Below, one piece after another: positions 11,148-22,300 of a stretch of DNA of 64,000 bases. Under the pieces are notes generated by a model, which was given only the letters and a program-made list of their open reading frames with translations, searched no databases and was not told the DNA's origin. The stretch lies in the NCBI RefSeq assembly GCF_030704535.1, contig NC_081813.1:6161001-6225000 (forward strand), written 5' to 3'. The first letter of the stretch is position 1; each line of letters starts with the position of its first letter. The position numbers and the translations under genes were made by a program. The DNA comes from Vitis vinifera. Its lineage: Eukaryota > Streptophyta > Magnoliopsida > Vitales > Vitaceae.

Positions 11148-12804
11148 TTATAGAAAATCTTAATCAAAAGCCTAACCTTGGGCATAATTTTAGATTGTTA
11201 TTACTTTAAAAAAAAAATAGAGACTAAATTGAGATAAGGGGTAGAAATAAAAAATAAAAATAAATGATTTATGTAATTTACTCTTAAAATATAGAGTAAG
11301 CATCAAATGGCTTCAAGCAATATTTTCACCTAAACTTTCATGTTATAGCCCCATCTATATATCTTCTAAGGTAGACAATTCTAATATATAGTTGTACTAG
11401 AGCTTTCCATTTGATTTTGAATAAATTAACATTATGTAGTAAATATCCAATTAACCTTTAAAAAAATTGTAATAAAGCTCAAAAAACTATCATATATTCA
11501 TTTCTTCAAGCAACTAATTATTCGGAATGACATTAATACTAAAACTAAAAATTTCTAATTGTGTTCCAATTGAAATTATTGTTGTTTCTAAAATTGATGC
11601 TATAAAGTAAATAGGACAAAAATGAGGTAGAAAAGGAGGCTAAAATGTGAAGAGAATGGAGTTGGAATAAAAAAAGAAAGATGGAGCATTTATAGCCTAG
11701 AATTCAAAAATGGGTTAAAAAAAAGATGGAAGATTTATAGCCTAGAATTCTTGTGTGGTCCATCTTCCTTTTGAAAATATTCATTAAACTAATCATTTTT
11801 ATCACATCAACTTTCGTTCATGATACATGCATATATACATTACATACATACATACATATATACATACATACATACCATTAAAAAAAAAAAATTACTTTTG
11901 TGATAAACTTGTTAAAAGTGGTTCTTCTATGATCTCTATCTTTCCTGTTAAAGTGAACTTTACCCTTTACCAATTGTAGGATGATCTGTTGAGGTTGTGG
12001 AGTTATTTTCGGGTCTCTTTGAATGCTTACCACCAATGTGGTAAATATCATACCTAATTCCAAATACATAAATTAATTAGTAAACCTAATATTCCCACGA
12101 CTCTACAATTATAGACCTCCAAGATGCTAACACCTTAAAAATATAATTTCTCGTATTGAATCTCTAAATATCATAATATATTTATATTTAAACTAGAAAA
12201 TCCTTATCCTATTCCAGTTATAATTATTGTCATTACTTATGTCACAGCAAAATAAAGTGTAGGATAAAATGGAATACAAAGAAGGTGGTTACACAAAAAG
12301 GCACAAGTTGAAGGAATATGGTGGAGCATCTTTGACCTATCGCCCTTGTGTGTTCCATTTTCCTTGGTTATATTTGATTCCTAAAAAATATAATAATAAT
12401 TTTTAATATTTTGTTTATCATGAAAATGGAAAGAAAATATATACATTTTCAAATTATTCAATGAAGAAAAAAAAAAAGTAAAATGAGTTTAAAAAACCAT
12501 ATAAAAATAAATAAATTTATTCTCTTAAAAATAAATTTTATGTACAAAATACATCTATAAAAGTACTAATGGACGAAATTTGAAATCTATAATGACTTAA
12601 TACATTTACATGGAAGGAGAGTGAACAAAATTAACCCCCCAAAAAAACTAAACATTGGGTTAATAAGTACATTTCATTATGATGGTTTCTAATTTGAGTG
12701 GTAACCCATACTCTAATCATTTCCATTTCTACTTTCCTCATCAATATCCAAATCTAATACTCTCCTTTAGAATTCATCTTTATTTCTCTTTACTGCATAC
12801 ACCA
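11148..12804. other. AT-rich spacer with (ACAT)n
   Basis: No gene is supported. An interrupted (ACAT)n/(ATAC)n microsatellite lies at 11823-11875. The last 50 bases before 12805 resemble the 5' leader of the intact CNL gene (TCTCCTTTAGAATTCAT against TCTCCTTAGAATTTCTC). Confidence 0.5.
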
Positions 12805-12890
12805 ATGGGAAACATGTGCTCAGTTACAATCTCCATTGTGTAAAGACATTATTTGAACTGATACTCACACTCAAGCTACAATTTTCTGGT
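12805..12890 (+). pseudogene. Relic of a CNL gene 5' end (copy 3)
   Basis: ATGGGAAACATGTGCTCAGT matches the first codons of the CNL gene at 2855 (MGN.CSV.IS). A TAA stop follows at codon 13. Weak similarity to the next 50 bases persists (CACTCAAGCTACAATT against the GCTCGAGCAAATTACAT region), then is lost. No other part of a resistance gene follows. Together with 7173 this gives three CNL starts in 10 kb on one strand. Confidence 0.65.
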
Positions 12891-14936
12891 TTTATTCCGA
12901 TTATAACCATTGCAAATGTTAGTGTTTCAGAAAAATAAATGGTAAGAGTAAATGAGTTGGAAGGGAGAAAATTCCATCACAATGAAGGGTATTGCTCAAA
13001 TTACACCAGGAAAATATGCTGGCTAAGTTTATTCTACCCACAACATAAAAACCAATATCTAAGGCATTTTCAAGAGACTAAAACTCATATACTCCACAGA
13101 TGGAATCATATTGTAATTCCATTCCCCATTGCTAACTCACAATCAGGGCATTCACTACGCTATATTTGCTCTTGTAGCCCCCATTAGGATCGTAGACAGC
13201 ACTACCTGCCTACGCCCAATGCTCAATAGTTGGCCAAGGAACAAAACATGACCCACACAAATTTATAACACAACCACAGGATTCTCATCTCCCCAGGCAT
13301 TCCTAGTACTGTTTACATTGTACTTCCTGTTAGAGAAGAACTCCACACATCATCTCTGGGTACTAAAGCTTTTCAACTCTTGAAAAGCTGCCTCAAAATC
13401 TCCATCACCTCATTTGAGGCTTTGAACTTTCTGGGATATTCAAATTCATCAACAATATAGTTGCACTGTCAATATCAAAGGCTCCTTTTGGTGCCAATAC
13501 AGCACTAGTCAGATATTGAAACAGCACATTCATACACATATCTAGGTCTTATGGGAATGGAATACAAGTTACCTTCAGTAAGGTTTTTCCTTGCACGCTT
13601 ACACATTTTCTATCTCACCTGTTATTGAAAGATCCATGGCATCTCAACTGGTTACAAACCTTAACAATCCAAACCTGCATTCAAATGATCCAAGCCTGTC
13701 ATGTAACATCCAAGCTCAAAAGTCAAGCTTAAGTTAATAATCAAGCTAGTTAATTCACACAAAAGAGCTGGTCAGCACACCAACTCAAGAACAATGATAA
13801 GCAACTGCCATTTACCATCCTGACAGAAGCTTGATATCTTACATGGAGGACTTACAAGGTGGGTAAGCATTTGTTAGTTGACACTAATCAATCCTCTGAT
13901 ACAGAAGATTGACATCTCATATGGAGGGCATAAGGTGAACCCCTAGGATCCTGTTGTGCAAGTTGGACTACACTCCAATCAAGAGCTAAGATTTTACTAC
14001 ACCAACTTAGGTTATCCTGATCACATCTTAGTGGAGGAAGTGTTGTTGATTTCCATTTACATAACTTTGATTTAGTAGGTTTGGTCTACTTGGGGTGTAA
14101 TATATATTACACAATGGGAAGAGGGACTGGGATGAGGTAGTAAAAACAGGACACAACTTGTGGAGAAGGGTCCAAAAGTGGAACCCCTTTTTAAGGCTTT
14201 TAATCCTCTGCATCTCTGCTGAAATACTATAACCCAGTTTACTGGTACACAAGTGTTACCAAAAACCACCATTTCTGGTGCCTTATTCCTCCTACCCTTC
14301 ATTGAGGGAAGTCTAACCCAGCAGACATATGCAACCTAGATGGTTGATTTTCTAGCTTCCATTAATGGGGAGATTTTCACGCAACATTCATTGACCATGC
14401 TAAGTGGGTAAAAATGAGAAATTAAGAGGCAAACTACATGATGAATTAGTCATACAGAACATGAGTCCAGGGATATTCTCAAATATTCTAGGTTCTTTTA
14501 GATCATGGAAACTACTTGAGAAAGGAAAAAAGGAAAAGAAAAAATTATCTCATATTCTCTTGTTTGGTTTGCCAAGGAAAATTTTGTTTTCCCTTTTGCA
14601 TTCTTATTTTCTTATTCTCATACTTCCCCTTAAACTTTCCATGATCCAGACAGAAGTTTGACATATTTAATAAGCTACCTGACAAGTATTTCCTTTCCAC
14701 AATTGTTTATTCAACCAATAATCCACTTCTTCCATTACTTGATTCTCAATCTAGTTTCCCTTACACTAACCCTCAAGAAACAAAATAACACATGAATAGG
14801 GGTTATTTTTCAATATAAAAATTCCCTACCAAGATATCAAATGTCTATGAATTGAAATTTTAGAACAATAACAACATGTTCCAAATCACCAGTGAAGATC
14901 CATGATAAGATAAATTAGTTACATTCGCATGATTCT
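12891..14936. other. Spacer, probable 3' flank of the racemase gene
   Basis: Less AT-rich than the neighbouring DNA, but without a supported frame. It may hold the 3' untranslated region, and possibly a tiny last exon, of the minus-strand racemase gene ending at 14937. A 76-bp imperfect tandem duplication is visible: GAAGCTTGATATCTTACATG at 13826 recurs as GAAGATTGACATCTCATATG at 13903. Confidence 0.45.
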
Positions 14937-15218
14937 TTACGTACCTTTTTCAACAGACTGAGCCCAGTGAATGGTTGATCTGGCCAAAGCATCCATTGGA
15001 TCAACACATTTCTTAAGGAGAGGATCATCCCGAGGCAAAAGATCATGCATGTCATCAGAGGCAAGGATGACAGTGTTCACAGCCCTCACCAGAAGAACTT
15101 GCAGTGCAATTCTTAGCAGATTCCTAGCCCCTTCCATGTCCTTTCGGTTAAAAGCTTCGATTGCAGGAATTACAGTGTGTTCCATTGTTGCTTTATCTGG
15201 AAGAACAACCTCAAACCC
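14937..15218 (-). CDS. Asp/Glu racemase family protein, exon 2 (C-terminal part)
   Basis: This exon begins after the acceptor ATGCATGCAG and reads GFEVVLPDK..., joining in phase 0 to exon 1 at 26677 to give QEKLQRE-GFEVVLPDK, a continuous racemase-family fold. It contributes 93 residues ending SVEKGT before a TAA at 14937. A strong donor, AAAAAG followed by GTACGT at 14944, means the gene might instead continue into a short further exon that I could not identify; total length without it is 335 residues, close to what I expect for plant members. Where bacterial racemases carry the second catalytic cysteine (GCTE-type motif) this protein reads ILASDDMHDLLP, without cysteine. Confidence 0.82.
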   Translation of the reverse strand, partial: GFEVVLPDKATMEHTVIPAIEAFNRKDMEGARNLLRIALQVLLVRAVNTVILASDDMHDLLPRDDPLLKKCVDPMDALARSTIHWAQSVEKGT

Positions 15219-15614
15219 CTGCATGCATAGAATTTAGAGAGGAAGCAATCAATATATTTACAAATGACAGAAATCAAAAATGCGCTAAAAGGAATATAGT
15301 GACTTGATGTGGTAACTAAAGGCAGTGTATGCGAAACAGGATCAGGAGAATGAGGCTGTAATGACATTCAGAATTCCAAATCCTACTATTATGTAATAAT
15401 ATAATATATTAATTTAATCATTATTTTATCCATCATTAGTAGGTAGGTACTAGGTCTGCCCAAAACCACAACACTGTCGCATTCGGCAAAACATTTTGAA
15501 ATCAGCATATGAGCTGTCTTAATTTCAGTAAACAGTTATAATCAGAAATACCAAAAAGGAAACAGAATAAAAGTAAAATGGTATTTCTGGTGGTTTTAGA
15601 CAAGCTGTCATGAC

Positions 15615-16520
15615 GAAGACAAGATGGAGTTTAGCCAAAAGTGGATGTTGCTTTTGTTGTATCAGAGATTCAACATTCTTTTGCTAAAGGCTGTCAAATT
15701 TTGGATGCAACTTTGAAAGCCAATGAAGCCATAAATTCTAGCTTGAAGAGTTCAAGAGGAGGGGTGGTTCATAAGTTGGATATTCAGACGGCCAACAATC
15801 ATGTTATTTGGCCATGAGTGAATTCGTCGGATACAATTCTCCATATCTACTATAACAATTTCTCTGTTAGTAAATGGCCCTCCTTTTGGTTTCTTTCAAA
15901 AGTCCAAGCAGGTTGAGACAAGGGGACCCCCTAATTTCCTTATTTGTTTGTTCTAATCATGGGGATGGAGACTTTTACCTATTTTGTTACCAAGGTGACA
16001 AGAGGGGGGGGGCTTCCTTTATGACTGTAAAGTAAGGGAAGGGGAAGAAAAGGTAGGACGTCTCCCATTTACTCATAAGTTGCCCTTTTTTTGTGATGTG
16101 TCCACTGATCATGGACTCTGTTTTGATCTGAAGTCATCTCAAGATTGAGAATAAACTCAATGAAAAGTGAAATAGTTCCCAATATCAAGGAATGAACCTC
16201 TTTGCTAGGTTATGGGGTGGGTAAGTTACCATCCTATCTTGGTCTTCCTAGTTGCTCCCTTCAAGTCTTATAAGGAGAGGCTCCTTAAAAGGTTAGCCTC
16301 ATGAAAGCACTAATATTTATCTACAGGAGAAGATCAACCCTTCTATAGAGCACTTTATCCAATTTATCCATTTACTGTTTGTCACTGTTTGTTATCTGAA
16401 AAGGAGTTCATTCGAGGTTAAAACAGATTAAGAAAGAGTTCTTGTGGCAAGGCAATTTTTTAGAGAAGAAACCCCATTTAGTAAACTGGTATACTGTGTG
16501 TATAAATGATAAAATTAAAA
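15615..16520 (+). pseudogene. L1-type LINE reverse transcriptase fragment 1
   Basis: Broken reverse-transcriptase coding sequence. In pieces one reads an equivalent of ILDATLKANEAINSSLKS followed by KLDI (plant LINE: KLDIEKAYDHVNW), then an RQGDPLSP-equivalent eroded to ETRGPP, and near 16440 KEFLWQGNFLEKKPHLVNW. There are many stops and frameshifts. It lies antisense in the racemase intron and is non-functional. Confidence 0.75.
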
Positions 16521-17035
16521 ATAAAAACATAAAGGCCTTGACAATCTTTTTGTTCATAAATATATGATTTATATTATTAAAATTTAAAATAACTATAAAA
16601 AGGAAAATCTATATAAATAATTTAAAATAACCAAAATAACATTTTTTTTTTAAGTGAAGCCACTTTTAACTCTTCTAACTTTCACAAATATCAATAAAAA
16701 ATAAATAAAGATATAACCATTTTTACTTTTTAATTAAAAGAATTTCAGAATATCAATCTTCAGACCTAGGGCAGGTGCAAAACAATGCCATTTATGGTCA
16801 AAATGATAATTGATATCATTTATGGTTAAAATAACATTGTTTGGAAGTAAAAGATAAAATAAATTAAAATAATAAATAATTCAATGAACCGGACCTGACT
16901 GATTCATCTACTCTGCTGGTCCAGTTGTTGGGTCAAATGATTCATGATAGGCCGAACTTTAAGCAGGACCAAACCTTGATCCAAACTAAAAAGGACCCAG
17001 TGTGGTCCATCAACTCCAGTTTTCAAACCACGGTT
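16521..17035. other. Intronic AT-rich segment between LINE pieces
   Basis: No coding or repeat signature that I recognise. It is intronic to the minus-strand racemase gene. A local duplication of TTTATGGTCAAAATGATA-like text occurs near 16790-16835. Confidence 0.4.
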
Positions 17036-17039
17036 TTAA

Positions 17040-19055
17040 ACAAGGCTCCATTGGGTAAGTAGAGCTGCAGATTTGCAATCTTGTTTAAAACTGGTTTTAG
17101 GCAAAAGAGGATAAGATGGATTAAATGTTGTATTTCCACGCCCACCTTCTCTGTTTTCATTAATAGCACTCCGTCTGGTTTTTTCCAAAGTTCTAGGGGA
17201 TTGAACCAAGGGGATCCTCTTTCCCCTTACTTGTCCATTTTGACTATGGAAGCTCTCAATCACATGTTGACAAGGGCCAAGAGTGGGGGCTTCATTACAA
17301 GTTTTAAGTTGGGTAGAAGGGATGGGGAGGGGTTGGAAGTGTCTCATCAGTTGTTTGCCGACGGTACTTTGATTTTCTGTGATGCCAATCCTAATCAATT
17401 TGAAATTTTTGAGTTAAGTGTTTATGTGGTTGAGGTAATCTCTGACCTAAAAATTAATCTGGAGAAGAGCAAGATTATTCCTATTGGGGGAGTAGCTAAT
17501 GTCGAGGACTTAGTCTTGGTGTTAGGCTACAAAATAGGGAAGTGGCCCACTTCCTATTTGGATTTTCCCTTGGGAGCCCTCTTTAAGCCTTCTAGGGTGT
17601 GGGATGTAGTGAAGGAGAGATTTAGGAAAAGACTAGCCATGTGGAAGAGGCAATTTGTTTCCAAGGGTGGGAAATTCACACTTGTCAAAAGCATTGTATC
17701 AAGCCCTCTGATTTATTTCATGTCCTTGTTTGTCATCCCAAGTAAGGTCAATTTAAGACTTGAGAAGATCCAAATAGACTTTCTACGGGGAGATGGAGCT
17801 TTAGAGAAAAGGCCTCATTTGTTTAATTGGAATCTAGTGCACTTGGGAAAGAAGGATGGGGGTCTCAAAATATGCAACCTTTATGTCCTTAACAAAGCTT
17901 TGCTTGGTAAGTGGAATTGGAAATTTGTTACAGAAAGTGATCCCTTATGGAAACAAATTATAATACGGAAGTCCGGAGACGAGGACGAGGGATGGTGTTC
18001 AAGAGGGGTGAGAGGTGGCTATACAGTGGGTGTGTGAAAATTAAGTCATCAAACATGAATTAGAGGCAATAAAAAGTATGTCTCACTTTTTACTTGGGAA
18101 CGGGAAAAAGGTTATATTCTAGAAAGACTTGTGGTGCGAGGATCAAACTTTGGAAGAAGTCTTTCCAAATTTATTTTCTATAGCCTCCAACAATGAGGGA
18201 TGGGTGGCAGATGCTTGGGAGCTAGAAGGGGAAGGGGGTGGTAGGAGCTCATTTTTCAAGGCAATTTAACAATTGGGAAATGGTCGAAGTGGAGAGTTTC
18301 TTTTGGAAATAACATTCGAATGAAAAGGGAAGTGGAGGACAAACTGAGGTGGAATGAATCCAAATGCAACAAGTTTTCAATTAGATCTCTCTATTCTTCC
18401 CTATCTAGGGGGGCATAGTGTGCCTTTTCCAATTAGTAATTTATGGAGGGCTTAGGCACCTTTGAAGGTTAGCTTTTTCACCTAGGAAGCATCTTGAGAT
18501 AGAATCCTTACTCTCGACCAGCTCAAAAGGAGGGGATCGACTTTCCCAAGTAGATGTTACTTGTGCAAAGGTGCAAAGGAAACAACAAACCACTCGCTTC
18601 TTCATTGCTCCAAAGTAAGAATGATGTGGCATCTGATTTTCTCTCTTTTTGGAGTGGAGTGAGTTATGCATTCTTCAATTAAAGGGCACTTGTTGGGTTG
18701 GCATGGCTCTTTTGTGGGGAAAAAACAGAAAAAAAAAGGGGTGAAAGGTTGCTCCCTTATATTTGATATGGACCCTTTGGAAGGAGAGAAACAAAACGGC
18801 ATTTAACGATGTTGAGCAATTCAACCAAACATTTAAATCCGTTTTTTTTTTTTTTTTGTATACTTTTGGGACCTAGGCTAGGGTGTATATAGAGGATCAC
18901 ACAATATCATTATTAGATTTCATAGATTGATTAAGCTTAAAGTAAAGAAAGGAGTCTTTTTGTTCCTTTCCCTAGGTTGTGTACTTTTCTACACCTCTTT
19001 TAGGCACCTTTAATACATGTTTTTCCCATTTGCCTATCAATAAAAAAAATAGATA
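17040..19055 (+). pseudogene. L1-type LINE fragment 2 (RT and zf-RVT regions, with 3' tail)
   Basis: The open part at 17081-18037 (318 residues) carries the C-terminal half of a non-LTR reverse transcriptase: RGLNQGDPLSPYLSI, then the catalytic YADD-type box altered to FADG (HQLFADGTLIF), then the thumb region with PHLFNW and GKKDGGLKI. After stops, a zf-RVT-like segment follows near 18480-18620 (LKRRGSTFPSRCYLC...LHC). The 3' end is the typical LINE tail CCTATCAATAAAAAAA near 19035-19052. It is truncated at the 5' end and dead; the changed FADG alone would disable catalysis. Confidence 0.82.
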
Positions 19056-19143
19056 AATTTGGTGAGGAGGGAGGATGGTGGCACCATGGAAAGCTATTAG
19101 GAAATGATGGAAGGTGTTTCAAACAAGAAGTGCCTTTGAGGTG
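19056..19143 (+). pseudogene. LINE fragment 3, left part (split by copia)
   Basis: A short piece of LINE coding sequence between the reverse transcriptase and zf-RVT domains. It is interrupted at AGGTG by the copia element and resumes at 24094 (KVGDGRCVRLWHDLW...). The order of domains shows that this is a different copy from fragment 2. Confidence 0.6.
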
Positions 19144-19307
19144 TGTTGAGAGAGAGAGAGAGAGAGGAGAAAAACCTTATTCATTCATTGTAATCTCTAC
19201 TTACAATTGAGAGATATATATATACAAGGCTAGGAGTCCTAACTACCATACATGTGACCTATATTAACAAGGAAAGATAGTATACTATACATACATTATA
19301 TTCAACA
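19144..19307 (-). repeat. Copia 3' LTR
   Basis: A 164-bp repeat with TG...CA ends. Base-by-base reading finds it the same as the copy at 23930-24093. Flanked outside by AGGTG. Confidence 0.95.
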
Positions 19308-19318
19308 CTCCCCCTCAA
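19308..19318 (-). other. Copia polypurine tract
   Basis: On the minus strand TTGAGGGGGAG lies immediately before the 3' LTR. It primes plus-strand synthesis in LTR elements. It overlaps the TGA stop of gag-pol (19315-19317). Confidence 0.85.
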
Positions 19319-22300
19319 GCTGGAGCATATACGTCATATGCACCAAGCTTGTTACAAATATATTTAATCCTAGGACCTCTGAGAGATTTAGTGAAGATGT
19401 CTGCTAGTTGATCATTTGAATTGACAAAACTTGTAGCAACACATCCTGATGCGATCTTCTCTCTAATGAAATGACAGTCAACTTCAATATGCTTGGTCCT
19501 TTCATGAAAGACTGGATTGGATGCAATATGTAATGCGGCCTGGTTATCACAGATGAGTTTCATCTGTTCATCCTTTCCAAATCTCAACTCCTGAAGAAGA
19601 TGTCTCAACCATATGAGTTCACATGTTGCCAAAGCCATAGCTCGATACTCGGCTTCAGCGCTAGATCTGGCCACTACATCTTGTTTCTTACTCTTCCAAG
19701 ATATTAGATTACCTCCAATAAAAACACAGTACCCTGAAGTGGAACGTCTATCTGTGGGTGAGCCAGCCCAATCTGCATCTGTGTAACCAACAACTTGAGT
19801 ATGACCTCTGTTCTCGTACAATACACCTTGGCCTGGTGTACTTTTGATATATCGAAGGATACGGATTACGGCATCCCAATGGCTATCACATGGTGACTGT
19901 AGGAATTGACTAACAACACTCACAGGAAAAGAAATGTCTGGACGAGTAATGGTGAGATAGTTCAATTTACCTACGAGCCGTCGATATCTCCCGGGGTCTC
20001 CTAAAGGCTCCCCCTGTCCTGGTACAAGTTTGACATTCGGATCCATAGGTGTGTCTACCGGTTTGCAGTCTAACATACCGGTTTCTTCCAGGATGTCTAA
20101 AGCATATTTCCTTTGGGAAAGGACCACACCAGAACTAGATTGAGCTATCTCAATTCCCAAGAAATACTTGAGTTTCCCCAAGTCTTTGGTCTGAAAGTGG
20201 GTAAAAAGATGTTGCTTTAGTTTTTGAATACCATCCTGATCACTGCCTGTAATGACGATGTCGTCCACATAAACAACCAGATAAATACACTGCCCCAAGG
20301 AGTTATGATGATAAAAAACTGAATGGTCTGCTGTACTGCGAAGCATGCCAAACTCTTGAACAACAGAACTAAAACGGCTAAACCATGCTCGAGGAGATTG
20401 TTTCAAGCCATATAGAGAACGGCGTAACCTGCACACTAAACCAGACTCCCCCTGAGCAACAAAACCAGGAGGTTGCTCCATATAAACTTCCTCGGCAAGA
20501 TCACCATGAAGGAAGGCATTTTTAATATCCAACTGATAAAGAGGCCAAGAACACATAGCAGCCATGGAGAGAAGCAAGCGGACAGAAGCAATCTTGGCAA
20601 CAGGAGAGAATGTGTCACCATAATCAGAACCATAAACTTGAGTATAGCCTTTAGCAACTAAACGGGCCTTAAGGCGATCAACCTGACCATCAGGACCAAC
20701 CTTAACTGCATAGACCCAACGACAACCAACTGTAGATTTACCAGAGGGTAAAACAACAAGATCCCAAGTGCCATTAGAGTGCAGAGCAGCCATTTCATCC
20801 ACCATTGCCTGTCGCCAGCCTGGATGGGAAAGAGCTTCATGGGTGCTCTTTGGAAGAGAAACAGAGGATATAGCAGAAACAAAAGCAGAATAGGGTGAAG
20901 ATAATCGATGATAACTCAAAAAATTGTAAATAGGATGAGGATTACGAGTAGAGCGAGTACCTTTCCGAACAACAATAGGTAAGTCATTAGGAGAAGGCAG
21001 AGCCGGGGCAGGTGAAGCCGAAGGGATAGGAAGTGAGTCAGCAGGTGCCTCAGGAAAAGGGAGAGGAGCAACGACACGAGGGCGACGATGATAAACCTGA
21101 AGTGGTCGAGGGGGCATAACATCAGGTGGGGAGACAATGGGAATGGGCAAGACTTCAGAAACAGGAAGAGACTCAGAAGTGGTGGAAAAGAATGGTGAGT
21201 CCTCAAAGAAGGTGACATCAGCGGAGATAAAGTACCGATGAGTCTCAAGGGAATAACAACGATAACCCTTCTGAAGTCTGGAATATCCCAAGAAAAGGCA
21301 CTTCATGGCTTTGGCGGAAAGCTTGTCCTGTCCAGGAGTGAGAATATGAACAAAGCAAGTACAACCAAAGACACGAGGAGGAAGGAAATAAAGTGGTTGG
21401 TCAGGGAAAAGAAGGGAGTGAGGAATCTGATCGTGTAAGACAGAGGAGGGCATACGATTAATCAAATAACAAGCGGTAAGAACAGCGTCCCCCCAAAAGC
21501 GAAAAGGAACATGACTATGGAGGAGGAGAGTACGAGCTGTCTCAACAAGATGTCGATTCTTGCGTTCAACTACCCCATTTTGTTGAGGAGTATGAGCACA
21601 AGAAGACTGATGAAGAATCCCATGATGAGACATAAACGAAATAAATTGGGCTGAAAAATATTCCCTGGCATTGTCACTGCGTAACACACGAATAGAAATA
21701 TTGAACTGGGTTTGGATTTCAGTATAAAATTTCTGGAAAATAGAGAATAACTCAGCTCGATTCTTCATTAAAAATAACCAAGTACATCGAGAATAGTCAT
21801 CAATGAAAGTGACAAAATACTGAAATCCTAAAGTAGACGCAGTCCGACAAGGACCCCAAACATCAGTGTGGACAAGCTCAAAAGGAGACTTTGCCCGATT
21901 ATTCAAACGCTTTGGGAACGAGACACGAGTATGTTTCCCAAGCTGACATGACTCACACGGAAGCGACGACAAAGTTGAAAAACGAGGAACCATCTTCTGG
22001 AACTTGGAGAGACTAGGGTGGCCCAGACGATTGTGAATGAGGAGAGGAGCATCAGTGGAAATGCAAACTGCAGGAGATGAATCTGAGGTGAGGTGATAGA
22101 GGCCTTGAGACTCACGTCCTATGCCAATCGTCTTCCCCGTACTCCGGTCCTGCAAGGTCACAAATTTATCAGAAAAAGTAATAGAGCAATTAAGAGTACG
22201 AGTGATTTTGCTGATGGAAATAAGATTAAAAGGACATTCAGGAGTATAAAGGACAGAAGTGAGAGGTAGAGAAGGCAGAGGAAGGGCCAAACCAATACCT

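Noticed and set aside
17081-18037. 318-codon frame as a host gene
   Set aside because: It is LINE reverse transcriptase sequence with a mutated YADD box, part of a truncated element.
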